Part shown: one piece after another, positions 7,114 to 14,235 of the stretch
Position numbering within the stretch: position 1 is the stretch's first letter
Layout: each line of letters opens with the position of its first letter
Translations under genes and position numbers: made by a program
Notes under the pieces: generated by a model
Seen by the model: the letters and a program-made list of their open reading frames with translations, nothing else
Database searches by the model: none
Told to the model about the DNA's origin: nothing
Assembly: GCF_011800755.1 (NCBI RefSeq)
Contig: NZ_JAATJW010000017.1
Span: 1 to 43,360 of the forward strand
From: Listeria valentina
GTDB taxonomy: Bacteria > Bacillota > Bacilli > Lactobacillales > Listeriaceae
Length of the DNA stretch: 43,360 nt
Reading direction: 5' to 3'

Positions 7114-8370
7114 TTAATAAATCTCTAATTCTTTCGTCCGACTCAGGCTCATTACAATCACTAGTAAAACTGAAATAATCAATCCCATCAGCGAAAGTGC
7201 ACTATAACTGGAATAATTCATAATGATCCCTGAGAAAAATCCTCCTAGTGCTCCTGAAATGGCAATAAATACATCAATCCAGCCTTGAATTTTCGGGCGA
7301 ATTTGAATACTTGTTGCATCAACAACCATCGTTGTCCCACTAATCAAACCAAAATTCCATCCAATTCCAAGCAAGGACAATCCTAACATCAGCCATCCTG
7401 TTGATCCATTCGGTGCAAGCATCGTGACAAGCGCCGCTAAAAACAAAACTACGCCAGAAGCGACGGCCATCCACTTCGTTCCTACTTTATTAACAAGACT
7501 ACCCGTAATAAGCGATGGAAAATACATGGAAGCAATGTGAATCCCAATTACGAGGCCGACAGCACTCATTCCTTGAGCATGATGCTGCATATGTATAGGA
7601 GTCATCGTCATAATAGCTACCATAACTAGTTGCGTAATAATCATTACCGTTGCTCCAACGAGGACAAGCGCTTTGTTCAAACTCGTTTGCTGCTCAAATG
7701 TAGAATCCTTGTTTGCCTTCGCACGTTGTGTATCTAGATGCTTCGCAAGTAAATAGGGATCCGGTTTTAAATAGAAAAATAAAACCGTTCCAGCAGATAA
7801 AAATGCAGCTGCTGCCAAAATAAAAATCCCTGCAAACTCTGGAATACCCACAAGTTTGGCAAGACTTCCCATGACGCCTACTAAATTCGGACCAATCACA
7901 GCTCCAAATGTTGTAGAGACCATCGCCAAACTCACACTTGTAGCTCGCTTATGTACTGGAGCAAGATCCGTTCCTGCGTAGCGAGCTTGTAAATTCGTTG
8001 CTGTTCCAGAACCATAGATGAACAAAGCCAGAAAAAGCAACCAAATATTATTTAGGGTAGTAGCCAAAATGATTCCGAGAGCGCCCACGCCTCCCACAAA
8101 AAACCCCGTTGAAAGCGCAATTCGCCTGCCCGTTTTCATAGTTAGACGACCGACAAGCATAGCCGCTGCAGCTGACCCAAGTGTAAACAGCGCAGATGGA
8201 ACACCCGAATACTTATCTGTTCCAAGCATTTGCTGTGCAATCAGTGCCCCTACCGTAATCCCAGCTGCAAGTCCTGCGCCTCCAAGAATTTGAGAAAAAA
8301 TGACTGCTCGCAAAGTTTTTTTGTGAATTTTTTCAATTCCTTTTTGATCTAAAGCTATCTTTTCATACAT
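7114..8370 (-). CDS. MFS transporter, last gene of a sulfur-linked operon
   Basis: 418 aa with about 12 hydrophobic segments and the MFS motif GRLTMKTGRR between segments 2 and 3. A cytoplasmic loop (about 205-230, AKHLDTQRAKANKDSTFEQQ) separates the two halves. Substrate not recognisable from sequence. It follows the DsrE-like gene by 18 bp and shares the ArsR-rhodanese promoter, so a role in export or import of a sulfur compound, or of whatever the ArsR repressor senses, is the best contextual guess. RBS GAGAAGGA. Confidence 0.8.
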   Translation of the reverse strand: MYEKIALDQKGIEKIHKKTLRAVIFSQILGGAGLAAGITVGALIAQQMLGTDKYSGVPSALFTLGSAAAAMLVGRLTMKTGRRIALSTGFFVGGVGALGIILATTLNNIWLLFLALFIYGSGTATNLQARYAGTDLAPVHKRATSVSLAMVSTTFGAVIGPNLVGVMGSLAKLVGIPEFAGIFILAAAAFLSAGTVLFFYLKPDPYLLAKHLDTQRAKANKDSTFEQQTSLNKALVLVGATVMIITQLVMVAIMTMTPIHMQHHAQGMSAVGLVIGIHIASMYFPSLITGSLVNKVGTKWMAVASGVVLFLAALVTMLAPNGSTGWLMLGLSLLGIGWNFGLISGTTMVVDATSIQIRPKIQGWIDVFIAISGALGGFFSGIIMNYSSYSALSLMGLIISVLLVIVMSLSRTKELEIY

Positions 8371-8388
8371 AAAAATTCCTTCTCTCGA

Positions 8389-8709
8389 CTAAAAAGTGAC
8401 CACTTTATCCGCCCAAATAATTAATTGAAGACAATCCTGCATGGTTGAGATCGGACAACTTGTAAAATCATCTTTTTGGCGAGACTTTAAGCAAGTTCCG
8501 CAAGCCAAAAGTTCTCCCCCATTTTCTTGAAATTGTTGCATTTTCGCGGCCACGTCAAACTTCCCTTGGTTAATTGATTCGCATTCCACAGCTTCTCCCA
8601 TTAAGAAAAAACGAACCTCGTGATCTCCTTCCAGTGCTGTCAGTGCTAACCGAAAAGCATTCCAAGCCTTTTCTGCTTCTTTAGTTTCTAAAATAATGCC
8701 TAGTTTCAT
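8389..8709 (-). CDS. DsrE/DsrF-like family protein
   Basis: 106 aa, small alpha/beta protein with the DsrE-family opening MKLGIILETKEAEKAWNAFRLALTALEGDHEVRFFLMGEAVE. Five cysteines: C43, a CGTC pair at C70/C73 in the family's active-site loop, C85 and C93. DsrE/TusD-type proteins carry persulfide sulfur, and Cys70 or Cys73 is the likely carrier. Start lies 1 nt after the stop of the ArsR-rhodanese gene, with RBS AAGGAG inside that gene, so the two are translationally close. Likely accepts sulfur from the rhodanese domain upstream; this is inferred from pairing. Confidence 0.8.
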   Translation of the reverse strand: MKLGIILETKEAEKAWNAFRLALTALEGDHEVRFFLMGEAVECESINQGKFDVAAKMQQFQENGGELLACGTCLKSRQKDDFTSCPISTMQDCLQLIIWADKVVTF

Positions 8710-8710
8710 G

Positions 8711-9370
8711 TTAAATGGCTCCTTTTTGTAGTTGATATTCTTTCCACTCTGTCACGCCGTAAGCTAATCGCTTCGCGTGAAATCCGTGCGCTGCTAAAAT
8801 TTCCATCGCCTCAAGTGACATAACACAATGCGGTCCCCGGCAATAAGCCACGATTTCCTGATTTTTTGGAAGTTTAGCAAGCCATTCTTCCAATTCTTGA
8901 ACAGGAATAGAAATAGCCCCATCAATATGTGCATATTCAAATTCTTCTGTTGGTCTGACATCAATTAATGTAGCCTCACCAGAAGTTAATTTTTGATCTA
9001 ATTCAGCAAAATCAACAGCCGTAAGCGTATGCGGCTCATCCAAAAATTGCTTTCTTAGCTGTTTAACTTCGATTAGCTGCTTGCCACTAATATCTTCCAA
9101 CTGCCGCAAGAATGGCTGAACGTATTCACTTGCAAGTTGGTAATAAACGAAATTCTTTTCTTTATAACTAGAAACAAGCTTAGCTTGGCGTAGCACTTGT
9201 AAATGCTTCGATGTATTAGCAACAGAAGAACGAGTTTCTTCTGCTAAAGTTTCAACTGTTTTTTCCGACTGACTAAGTAAATCAAGTAGTTCAATACGAA
9301 TCGGATTCGAAACAGCTTTGCCAATTCTTGCATACTCTGTATAGATCTCTTTCATATCTTGTTTAACCAT
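8711..9370 (-). CDS. ArsR-family regulator fused to a rhodanese domain
   Basis: 219 aa. Residues 1-95 are an ArsR winged helix (IRIELLDLLSQSEKTVETLAEE, SSVANTSKHLQVLRQAKLVSS). No ELCVC-type metal-binding pair is present. Residues 115-219 form a rhodanese domain with LIDVRPTEEFEYAHIDGA and the active loop CRGPHC; Cys177 is the predicted persulfide carrier. The fusion suggests a repressor that senses reactive sulfur directly. A perfect palindrome overlaps its own -10 box, so autorepression is likely. ATG at 9370 chosen, 8 nt after GGGAGG; the earlier GTG lies inside the RBS. Confidence 0.88.
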   Translation of the reverse strand: MVKQDMKEIYTEYARIGKAVSNPIRIELLDLLSQSEKTVETLAEETRSSVANTSKHLQVLRQAKLVSSYKEKNFVYYQLASEYVQPFLRQLEDISGKQLIEVKQLRKQFLDEPHTLTAVDFAELDQKLTSGEATLIDVRPTEEFEYAHIDGAISIPVQELEEWLAKLPKNQEIVAYCRGPHCVMSLEAMEILAAHGFHAKRLAYGVTEWKEYQLQKGAI

Positions 9371-9389
9371 TTTCCACACCTCCCAAACT

Positions 9390-9409
9390 ATTCAACTAAT
9401 TAGTTGAAT
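9390..9409. promoter_or_regulatory. ArsR-type operator palindrome
   Basis: ATTCAACTAATTAGTTGAAT is a perfect 20-bp palindrome placed between the start codon and the -10 box; it overlaps the first bases of TATAAT (9413-9408). Typical spacing for ArsR-family autorepression. Confidence 0.75.
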
Positions 9410-9436
9410 TATATCTTCTTTAAATTCCCTTGTCAA
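9408..9436 (-). promoter_or_regulatory. Consensus promoter of the arsR-rhodanese operon
   Basis: Minus strand TTGACA (9436-9431), 17-bp spacer, TATAAT (9413-9408): both boxes match the sigma-A consensus exactly. A promoter this strong needs repression, which fits the overlapping palindrome. Confidence 0.8.
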
Positions 9437-9443
9437 TAAAATA

Positions 9444-9473
9444 AGCGGAATGTTTCACATGAAACATTCCGCT
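9444..9473 (-). terminator. narT terminator hairpin with parS-like core
   Basis: Perfect inverted repeat with 14-bp arms (9444-9457 and 9460-9473), followed by a T-rich run on the minus strand. The inner 16 bp (9451-9466, TGTTTCACATGAAACA) differ from parS by one base. Confidence 0.75.
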
Positions 9474-9485
9474 CAACTTACTGTA

Positions 9486-10664
9486 TTAAGAATTTTGATA
9501 GTTAGCTTTTGGTCTTAGATACACTGCCCAAACGACGGTTAAACAAATGACTGCGAATAGTCCCAAGAAGACAAATCCCAATGAAAAGGAACCCGTTGCT
9601 TCTTTAATCGCTCCAAGCGCAAGCGGTGGGAAGAACCCACCAAGGCCACCTGCAGCCCCAACAAATCCAGTAACAGCTCCTGTATTTCCTGCTGAAACCA
9701 TTGGAACCATCTTGAAAACAACGCCATTACCAATCCCGATTGCAAGTGCTGTCAAGAAGATACAGCCTGTGAAAATAACAAAATTTTGAAGCAACAATGC
9801 CATCACAAACGCAAAGACGATCACAAGTCCAAATAACCCCGTTAAAATCTTAGTTGGATTTGCTTTGTCTGCAACAACACCGCCGATCGGACGCATTAAC
9901 GTAGCAACCGCCGCAAATGCCGCTGAAATAAGCCCCGCATTCACAGGATTCATCAAGAATTGATCGGACATAAAGGCTGGCAAGTAGTTACTAAGCGCGA
10001 CAAAAGCCCCGAACGTTAAGAAATAAAACAGCGATAAAAACCACGTATTTTTGTCTTTAACAACCGATAATTGCTGCCCGAGCGTCTTCTTCTCTGCTGA
10101 GATTGGCATTTCTTTCGCGAATAAACTAAAGAGAACAATGATAACAAGAAGCGCGATGATGAGCGAATAGTAAACCCAATCGAATCCCCAAGATTTATTG
10201 ATTTGCGGAATCATCAGGCCTGCAAGTGCATTCCCAATGTTCCCCATTCCGGCAATTCCAAGGATGAGTCCTTGTTTTTCTGGTGGAAACCAAGCCGAAA
10301 CATACGAAATCGCGATAGCAAATGTTGTTCCCGCCATTCCAAGGAAAAGTGCCAATAAAATGAGTAGTGGAAATGAAGAAACATGTGGAACAAAAATAAG
10401 TGGAATAATGATGAAGAGCATTGTTCCGATGTACACTTTCTTTCCGCCGATTCGGTCACTGAGAATTCCCATTGGAATCCGCATGACGGAACCGAGTAAA
10501 ACTGGTGTTGCGATCATTAGACTTTTTTGTGATGCTGAAAGTCCAAAGTCAGAGGCAATTTGATTGGCAACAGGCGACAAGCTTGCCCACACCATGAACG
10601 AAATTGCCATTGCAACAGTTGCAAAAATGAGTGCCGTGATTGCATCTTTTTTTGAGTAATTCAT
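9486..10664 (-). CDS. narT: Nitrate/nitrite transporter (NarK/NarT family)
   Basis: 392 aa MFS protein. NarK-type features: MVWASLSPVANQIASDFGL in the first helix region, GILSDRIGGKKVY loop, the nitrate-signature-like FAIAISYVSAWFPPEKQGLILGIAGMGNIGNALAG (about 110-145), and a second Gly-rich GFVGAAGGLGGFFPP in helix 11. Takes up nitrate and/or exchanges nitrite. Lies downstream of nreC after a terminator, so it has its own promoter, with an inverted repeat like that at narG. ATG 10664 chosen (8 nt after AAAGGGG); the ATG two codons upstream is too close. Same position as narT after nreABC in staphylococci. Confidence 0.92.
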   Translation of the reverse strand: MNYSKKDAITALIFATVAMAISFMVWASLSPVANQIASDFGLSASQKSLMIATPVLLGSVMRIPMGILSDRIGGKKVYIGTMLFIIIPLIFVPHVSSFPLLILLALFLGMAGTTFAIAISYVSAWFPPEKQGLILGIAGMGNIGNALAGLMIPQINKSWGFDWVYYSLIIALLVIIVLFSLFAKEMPISAEKKTLGQQLSVVKDKNTWFLSLFYFLTFGAFVALSNYLPAFMSDQFLMNPVNAGLISAAFAAVATLMRPIGGVVADKANPTKILTGLFGLVIVFAFVMALLLQNFVIFTGCIFLTALAIGIGNGVVFKMVPMVSAGNTGAVTGFVGAAGGLGGFFPPLALGAIKEATGSFSLGFVFLGLFAVICLTVVWAVYLRPKANYQNS

Positions 10665-10685
10665 TTTCATATCCCCTTTAACGGT

Positions 10686-10714
10686 TTTATACACTACTAT
10701 GATAGTCTTTTCAC
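10686..10714 (-). promoter_or_regulatory. narT promoter
   Basis: Minus strand GTGAAA (10714-10709), 17 bp, TATAAA (10691-10686). The weak -35 fits dependence on an activator bound upstream at 10728-10743. Confidence 0.45.
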
Positions 10715-10727
10715 AATCAAAGCACTA

Positions 10728-10743
10728 TTAGGGAAATGCCTAA
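10728..10743. promoter_or_regulatory. Candidate NreC box upstream of narT
   Basis: TTAGGGAAATGCCTAA, imperfect inverted repeat centred about 56 bp upstream of the predicted narT start. A close relative (TTAGGGAAACCGCTAT) lies upstream of narG. NreC is the response regulator encoded next to both. Confidence 0.5.
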
Positions 10744-10773
10744 AAAAAGATATTGCCCGGCGGCAATATCTTT
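10742..10773 (-). terminator. Terminator of narGHJI-nreABC
   Basis: Perfect 12-bp stem AAAGATATTGCC/GGCAATATCTTT with loop CGGC, followed by T run on the minus strand; it begins at the nreC stop codon. Confidence 0.88.
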
Positions 10774-11423
10774 TACAAATCAATCAAATTTTTCTTAATC
10801 GCGTAATGCACCAAGTCCGTGCGCTTTTCAAAGCCAAGTTTATGCATGATGCTCGTTTTATGTGCCTCAACCGTCTTCACTGATACGAATAGTTTCTCGG
10901 CGATTTCTTTATTCCCATATCCGAGCGCGATAAGTGGCAGAATTTCCTGCTCGCGCTTCGATAAGAGCTCATAAGAATTAATTTTTTCATCGACTTCGTT
11001 TTTCGTCAAAAATTCGCGGACAAGCGCCGGCGCCACACTCGGATGGATATAAACACCGCCTGCGTAAACCGCTCGGATCGCTTCAAGCATTTCTTCATCA
11101 TAGGCATTTTTCAGCAAGTATCCGGATGCGCCTATTTTGAGTGCTCGAAAAAGGTATTCTTCATCGTCATGCATTGTCATAATCAACACTTTGACTTTCT
11201 TGTCGAGTTCCTTGATTTTTTTCGTCGTCACAAGTCCATTTTCACCCGGCGGCATGCTAAGATCCATCAAAATCACGTCAATTTCGTTTTGCTCAAGCTT
11301 CATCATCGCCTCTAACCCGTCAGCCGCATCGCAAACCACTTGCATGTCAGCCTGCGCATTGATGATATACGATAACCCTCTTCTCACAACAACATGATCG
11401 TCCACAACCATGATTCGAATCAC
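10773..11423 (-). CDS. nreC: Nitrate/oxygen response regulator NreC
   Basis: 216 aa NarL/FixJ-type response regulator. Receiver domain 1-120 with acidic pair D8/D9, phosphoacceptor Asp54 (VILMDLSMPP) and conserved Lys near 106. C-terminal LuxR HTH 150-210 (LSKREQEILPLIALGYGNKEIAEKLFVSVKTVEAHKTSIMHKLG). Activated by NreB under anoxia, it should turn on narGHJI and narT. It overlaps nreB by 4 bp (ATGA). Two candidate binding sites are visible in this window. Confidence 0.95.
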   Translation of the reverse strand: MIRIMVVDDHVVVRRGLSYIINAQADMQVVCDAADGLEAMMKLEQNEIDVILMDLSMPPGENGLVTTKKIKELDKKVKVLIMTMHDDEEYLFRALKIGASGYLLKNAYDEEMLEAIRAVYAGGVYIHPSVAPALVREFLTKNEVDEKINSYELLSKREQEILPLIALGYGNKEIAEKLFVSVKTVEAHKTSIMHKLGFEKRTDLVHYAIKKNLIDL

Positions 11424-12460
11424 TCGACTTCAACTCCTACTCTAGCAATCACTTCTGTTCCTTTTCCGTTTTCCGAATGAATTTCACAAGTGCCACCACA
11501 AAGCTCAACGCGTTCTTTCATATTCATCAAGCCAAGACCCGAACCTTTAATTTCAATATCTTCCGTTGAAAAACCGCGACCGTCATCGATTACTTCAAGA
11601 ATTAAAACCTCATCTTTCCTCCGCAAAGTTACCACAATATCGTCAATATCCGCATACTTAGCGGCGTTTAACAGCGCTTCTTGGGCTACACGGTAAAGTG
11701 TCGTCTCAATAAATGGGTCAAACCGCGCGTTTTGAATATCAGAAATCAGTGCGACTTCCACGCCAAATATTTGCTCGTAACGCTTGCAGTAAGATTTAAG
11801 TGCCGAATACAAACCAAGATCATCCAAAGCTGCCGGACGCAAATCCACCGCCATGTTCCGAATATCACTTAAGATATTGGCTACATACGTTTCAACGCCA
11901 TCCATTTGCTCATCAAACGACGCACCTTTTTCCATATATTTCAGTTTTCTGACTTCCATCAGTGCACTATAAAGTTCTTGCGCAATCCCATCGTGGAGTT
12001 CACGAGAAAGTTTTTTCCGCTCCGCTTCATGGGCATTCATCACGTACTTCGTCAGCATTGATTTTTGTAGCTCTTTCGCCGTTTCTTGCTGTTCCGTTAA
12101 ATTGCGCAACGACAAAACGCCGATATGACTCTCTTCATTTAATATCGTAAAACTGGCGCTATACGGCACCTCTTTTCCATCTGAACTCGTCAAATAAATT
12201 TGAAAAGATTCACCGTTTTTCCGCCCTTTGATCCGACAATTGGCGCAAGTGTGCTCTTCTTCATAGGACATGCAGCCGCGGCAAATCTGACAAAAATTCT
12301 TGATTTGCTGCCAGTCGATCGCCGTGCCTCGCTCAAAGAGATCCTCGGCGATGCGATTTTGCTTAATGACTTTCTGATTCTTATCCATGATAAAAATAGC
12401 ATCACTCGTTTTTTCAAAAAAGAGATCAACTAAATGAGGATGGTTCGCAAATGCAGTCAA
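11420..12460 (-). CDS. nreB: Oxygen-sensing histidine kinase NreB
   Basis: 346 aa. A PAS-like sensor (about 8-120) carries the Fe-S ligand set Cys57, Cys60, Cys72 and Cys75, spaced CX2CX11CX2C as in staphylococcal NreB; an extra Cys63 is present. HisKA_3 phosphoacceptor His156 in LSRELHDGIAQEL; HATPase domain with ALLNAAKYA, DDGRGF and GSGLGLMNM. Cytoplasmic, no membrane helix. O2 destroys the [4Fe-4S] cluster and stops autophosphorylation. I chose TTG at 12460, 1 nt past the nreA stop with AAAGGAAG upstream, because it gives the family length; a longer frame to 12505 would overlap nreA. Confidence 0.94.
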   Translation of the reverse strand: MTAFANHPHLVDLFFEKTSDAIFIMDKNQKVIKQNRIAEDLFERGTAIDWQQIKNFCQICRGCMSYEEEHTCANCRIKGRKNGESFQIYLTSSDGKEVPYSASFTILNEESHIGVLSLRNLTEQQETAKELQKSMLTKYVMNAHEAERKKLSRELHDGIAQELYSALMEVRKLKYMEKGASFDEQMDGVETYVANILSDIRNMAVDLRPAALDDLGLYSALKSYCKRYEQIFGVEVALISDIQNARFDPFIETTLYRVAQEALLNAAKYADIDDIVVTLRRKDEVLILEVIDDGRGFSTEDIEIKGSGLGLMNMKERVELCGGTCEIHSENGKGTEVIARVGVEVE

Positions 12461-12461
12461 G

Positions 12462-12923
12462 CTAATCTTCCTTTCTTTGCATGAATTGAAGCAAATAAGG
12501 CGCAAGCTTTTCCGCTACCGCTTCCATTTGCTGTTTGATTCGTTCGTCCATCACAGTTTCTTTCCGGTAGCCCCCAAGAAAAATCGCCAAAACTTCCTGC
12601 TCCACAAGAATGGGGATGGCTACAATCGAAACGAGATTTTCCATAATCGCGATTGGAAACTGCGATAAATCCTCAACTTCTTCCCTTAGATTCTGAATCG
12701 ACATGGCGCGCCCCGTCTTCCAAACGATACCGGCAATGCCTTTTCCATTTTGCAACACAATTTTCTGATAGCGATTGTTCCGATTTCCAGAAGCGAATAA
12801 CCACTTGATTTCCTTCACGCTCGTTTCGCTCGTATCTAATGCTATCCCAAGAAAATCTACACCCAAATCAAGACGTGCTTCAATTAAATAGTCCGTTATT
12901 TCATGTTTTAGCTGCCCTTCCAT
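12462..12923 (-). CDS. nreA: Nitrate-binding GAF protein NreA
   Basis: 153 aa single GAF-domain protein (NreA of S. carnosus is of similar size). It binds nitrate and restrains NreB when nitrate is absent, making the system respond to both O2 and nitrate. Visible features: GVDFLGIALDTSE, KIVLQNGKGIAGIVWKTG and VSIVAIPILVEQEVLAIFLGGYRK, the usual GAF core. Start ATG 12923 follows GGAGG by 9 nt; an upstream ATG at 12956 lacks an RBS. Gap to narI is about 70 bp with no terminator, so it probably belongs to the nar transcript. Confidence 0.9.
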   Translation of the reverse strand: MEGQLKHEITDYLIEARLDLGVDFLGIALDTSETSVKEIKWLFASGNRNNRYQKIVLQNGKGIAGIVWKTGRAMSIQNLREEVEDLSQFPIAIMENLVSIVAIPILVEQEVLAIFLGGYRKETVMDERIKQQMEAVAEKLAPYLLQFMQRKED

Positions 12924-12992
12924 TTTTCTGAATCCTCCATGAACTGATACTATCACTATAACGCAATTTAACTGAAAAAAACAGCCAGATTA

Positions 12993-13670
12993 TCAAGATG
13001 GATTTTTGCGATAAACAATGTAGCGCCGCTTCAAATAACTAAGCGGAACACTCCACGCATGAACGAGCCGCGTATAAGGAAATAATCCGAAAATCACAAA
13101 AGCACTCAAAATGTGTAGCTTAAACAAAACTGGAACGTGCACCATCAAGCTCGCATCTGGTCTGAACAAGAACAGCTGCCGAAACCAAATCGAAATCGAT
13201 TCCCGGTAGTCGAAACCCGGGATTTCTTGCGTCCCAAAAAGTGTGCTACTCATCCCAAGAAGGACGGTCAAAAGGAGCGTCACGTTCACGATAATATCGC
13301 CCGCCGAACTAATTTTGCGTACGCTTGGATTTGAAAGACGCCGAAACGTTAGCAAGAACATCCCGACAAACGTCATCACGCCAAAAATGCTACCGATTCC
13401 GACTGCAAAAATATGATAAACATGCTCGCTAATCCCGAGCGCCGCCGTCCACGATTCTGGAATCACGAGCCCAACAAAATGCCCGCCGATCACAAAAATA
13501 ATCCCAACGTGAAACAAGAGACTGCCGATCATCAGTTGCTTTTTCTCAAGCATCTCGCTCGACTTCGCCGTCACACTAAACTGATCGTAGCGATAGCGGA
13601 AAATGTGACCGACAACAAAACTCGCAAGAACCAAGTACGGGACAATGATCCACAAAAATTCATTCCACAT
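12993..13670 (-). CDS. narI: Respiratory nitrate reductase gamma subunit (cytochrome b)
   Basis: 225 aa, the family length. Five membrane helices. Haem ligands visible: His54 (LLFHVG) and His64 (GGHFVG) in helix 2, and the pair near the C-terminus in FKLHILSAF and RLVHAWS. Takes electrons from menaquinol at the outer face and passes them to NarH. ATG at 13670 follows AGGAGGGT; start overlaps the end of narJ by 11 bp. Confidence 0.95.
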   Translation of the reverse strand: MWNEFLWIIVPYLVLASFVVGHIFRYRYDQFSVTAKSSEMLEKKQLMIGSLLFHVGIIFVIGGHFVGLVIPESWTAALGISEHVYHIFAVGIGSIFGVMTFVGMFLLTFRRLSNPSVRKISSAGDIIVNVTLLLTVLLGMSSTLFGTQEIPGFDYRESISIWFRQLFLFRPDASLMVHVPVLFKLHILSAFVIFGLFPYTRLVHAWSVPLSYLKRRYIVYRKNPS

Positions 13671-14235
13671 ACTGAGAACCCTCCTTCTGCAAAAGACAAG
13701 CTTTAAGTTCCACGCGGACTGCATCAACCAAGTACTGATACGGATTTTCCTCTTCTTTCAAGTTTTGCAATAAAAAGTAAGTGCCATCTTCCATCACGCC
13801 AAACAGCACCTCTAAATCCTGCACTCGCTCATCTTGAAACCAGTCGCCCGCCTCAAAAAACTCAAGCATCAAGGGCAGAAAATCCGTCAGCTCAGCATCC
13901 ACCGCAAGCAGCCCAAACATTTCATATAAAAACTTCAATTTCGAAAGCATTTGCCCGCGTTCTCGCGCATCTTCAAATTTGTAAAACGTCATATAAAGCG
14001 ATAATTTTTTGGTAAAATCAAAACTGTCCGTGTAAAACTGCTGCAACTCAAAGAGGCTTTTCATTTCAATTTCCTGCCAAAAGCGGAGAAGGAGATCCCT
14101 TGTTTCCGCTTCAGCAGCATCTAGTTCCGATCCAAGATAGGCTTCATTCATATACAGTTTATCCGGATAATCAAACAGACTTGATAGTTTGCCAAATACC
14201 GGTCGTTTTTCATTTAAAACAGCTGCATTAATCAC
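13660..14235 (-). CDS. narJ: Nitrate reductase assembly chaperone NarJ
   Basis: 191 aa, TorD/DmsD-type all-helical chaperone that holds apo-NarG while the Mo cofactor and FS0 cluster are inserted, and is not part of the final enzyme. Visible: FGKLSSLFDYPDKLYM, YTDSFDFTKKLSLYMTFYKFEDARERGQML, and PLMLEFFEAGDW. I chose GTG at 14235 (7 nt after GGAGGG), which overlaps the narH stop by 8 bp (GTGATTAA). A longer frame to 14295 would lie inside narH. Confidence 0.92.
   Translation of the reverse strand: MINAAVLNEKRPVFGKLSSLFDYPDKLYMNEAYLGSELDAAEAETRDLLLRFWQEIEMKSLFELQQFYTDSFDFTKKLSLYMTFYKFEDARERGQMLSKLKFLYEMFGLLAVDAELTDFLPLMLEFFEAGDWFQDERVQDLEVLFGVMEDGTYFLLQNLKEEENPYQYLVDAVRVELKACLLQKEGSQYVE

Noticed and set aside
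9539-9745. 68-aa minus frame inside narT
   Set aside because: Out-of-frame shadow of narT, no RBS and no recognisable domain.
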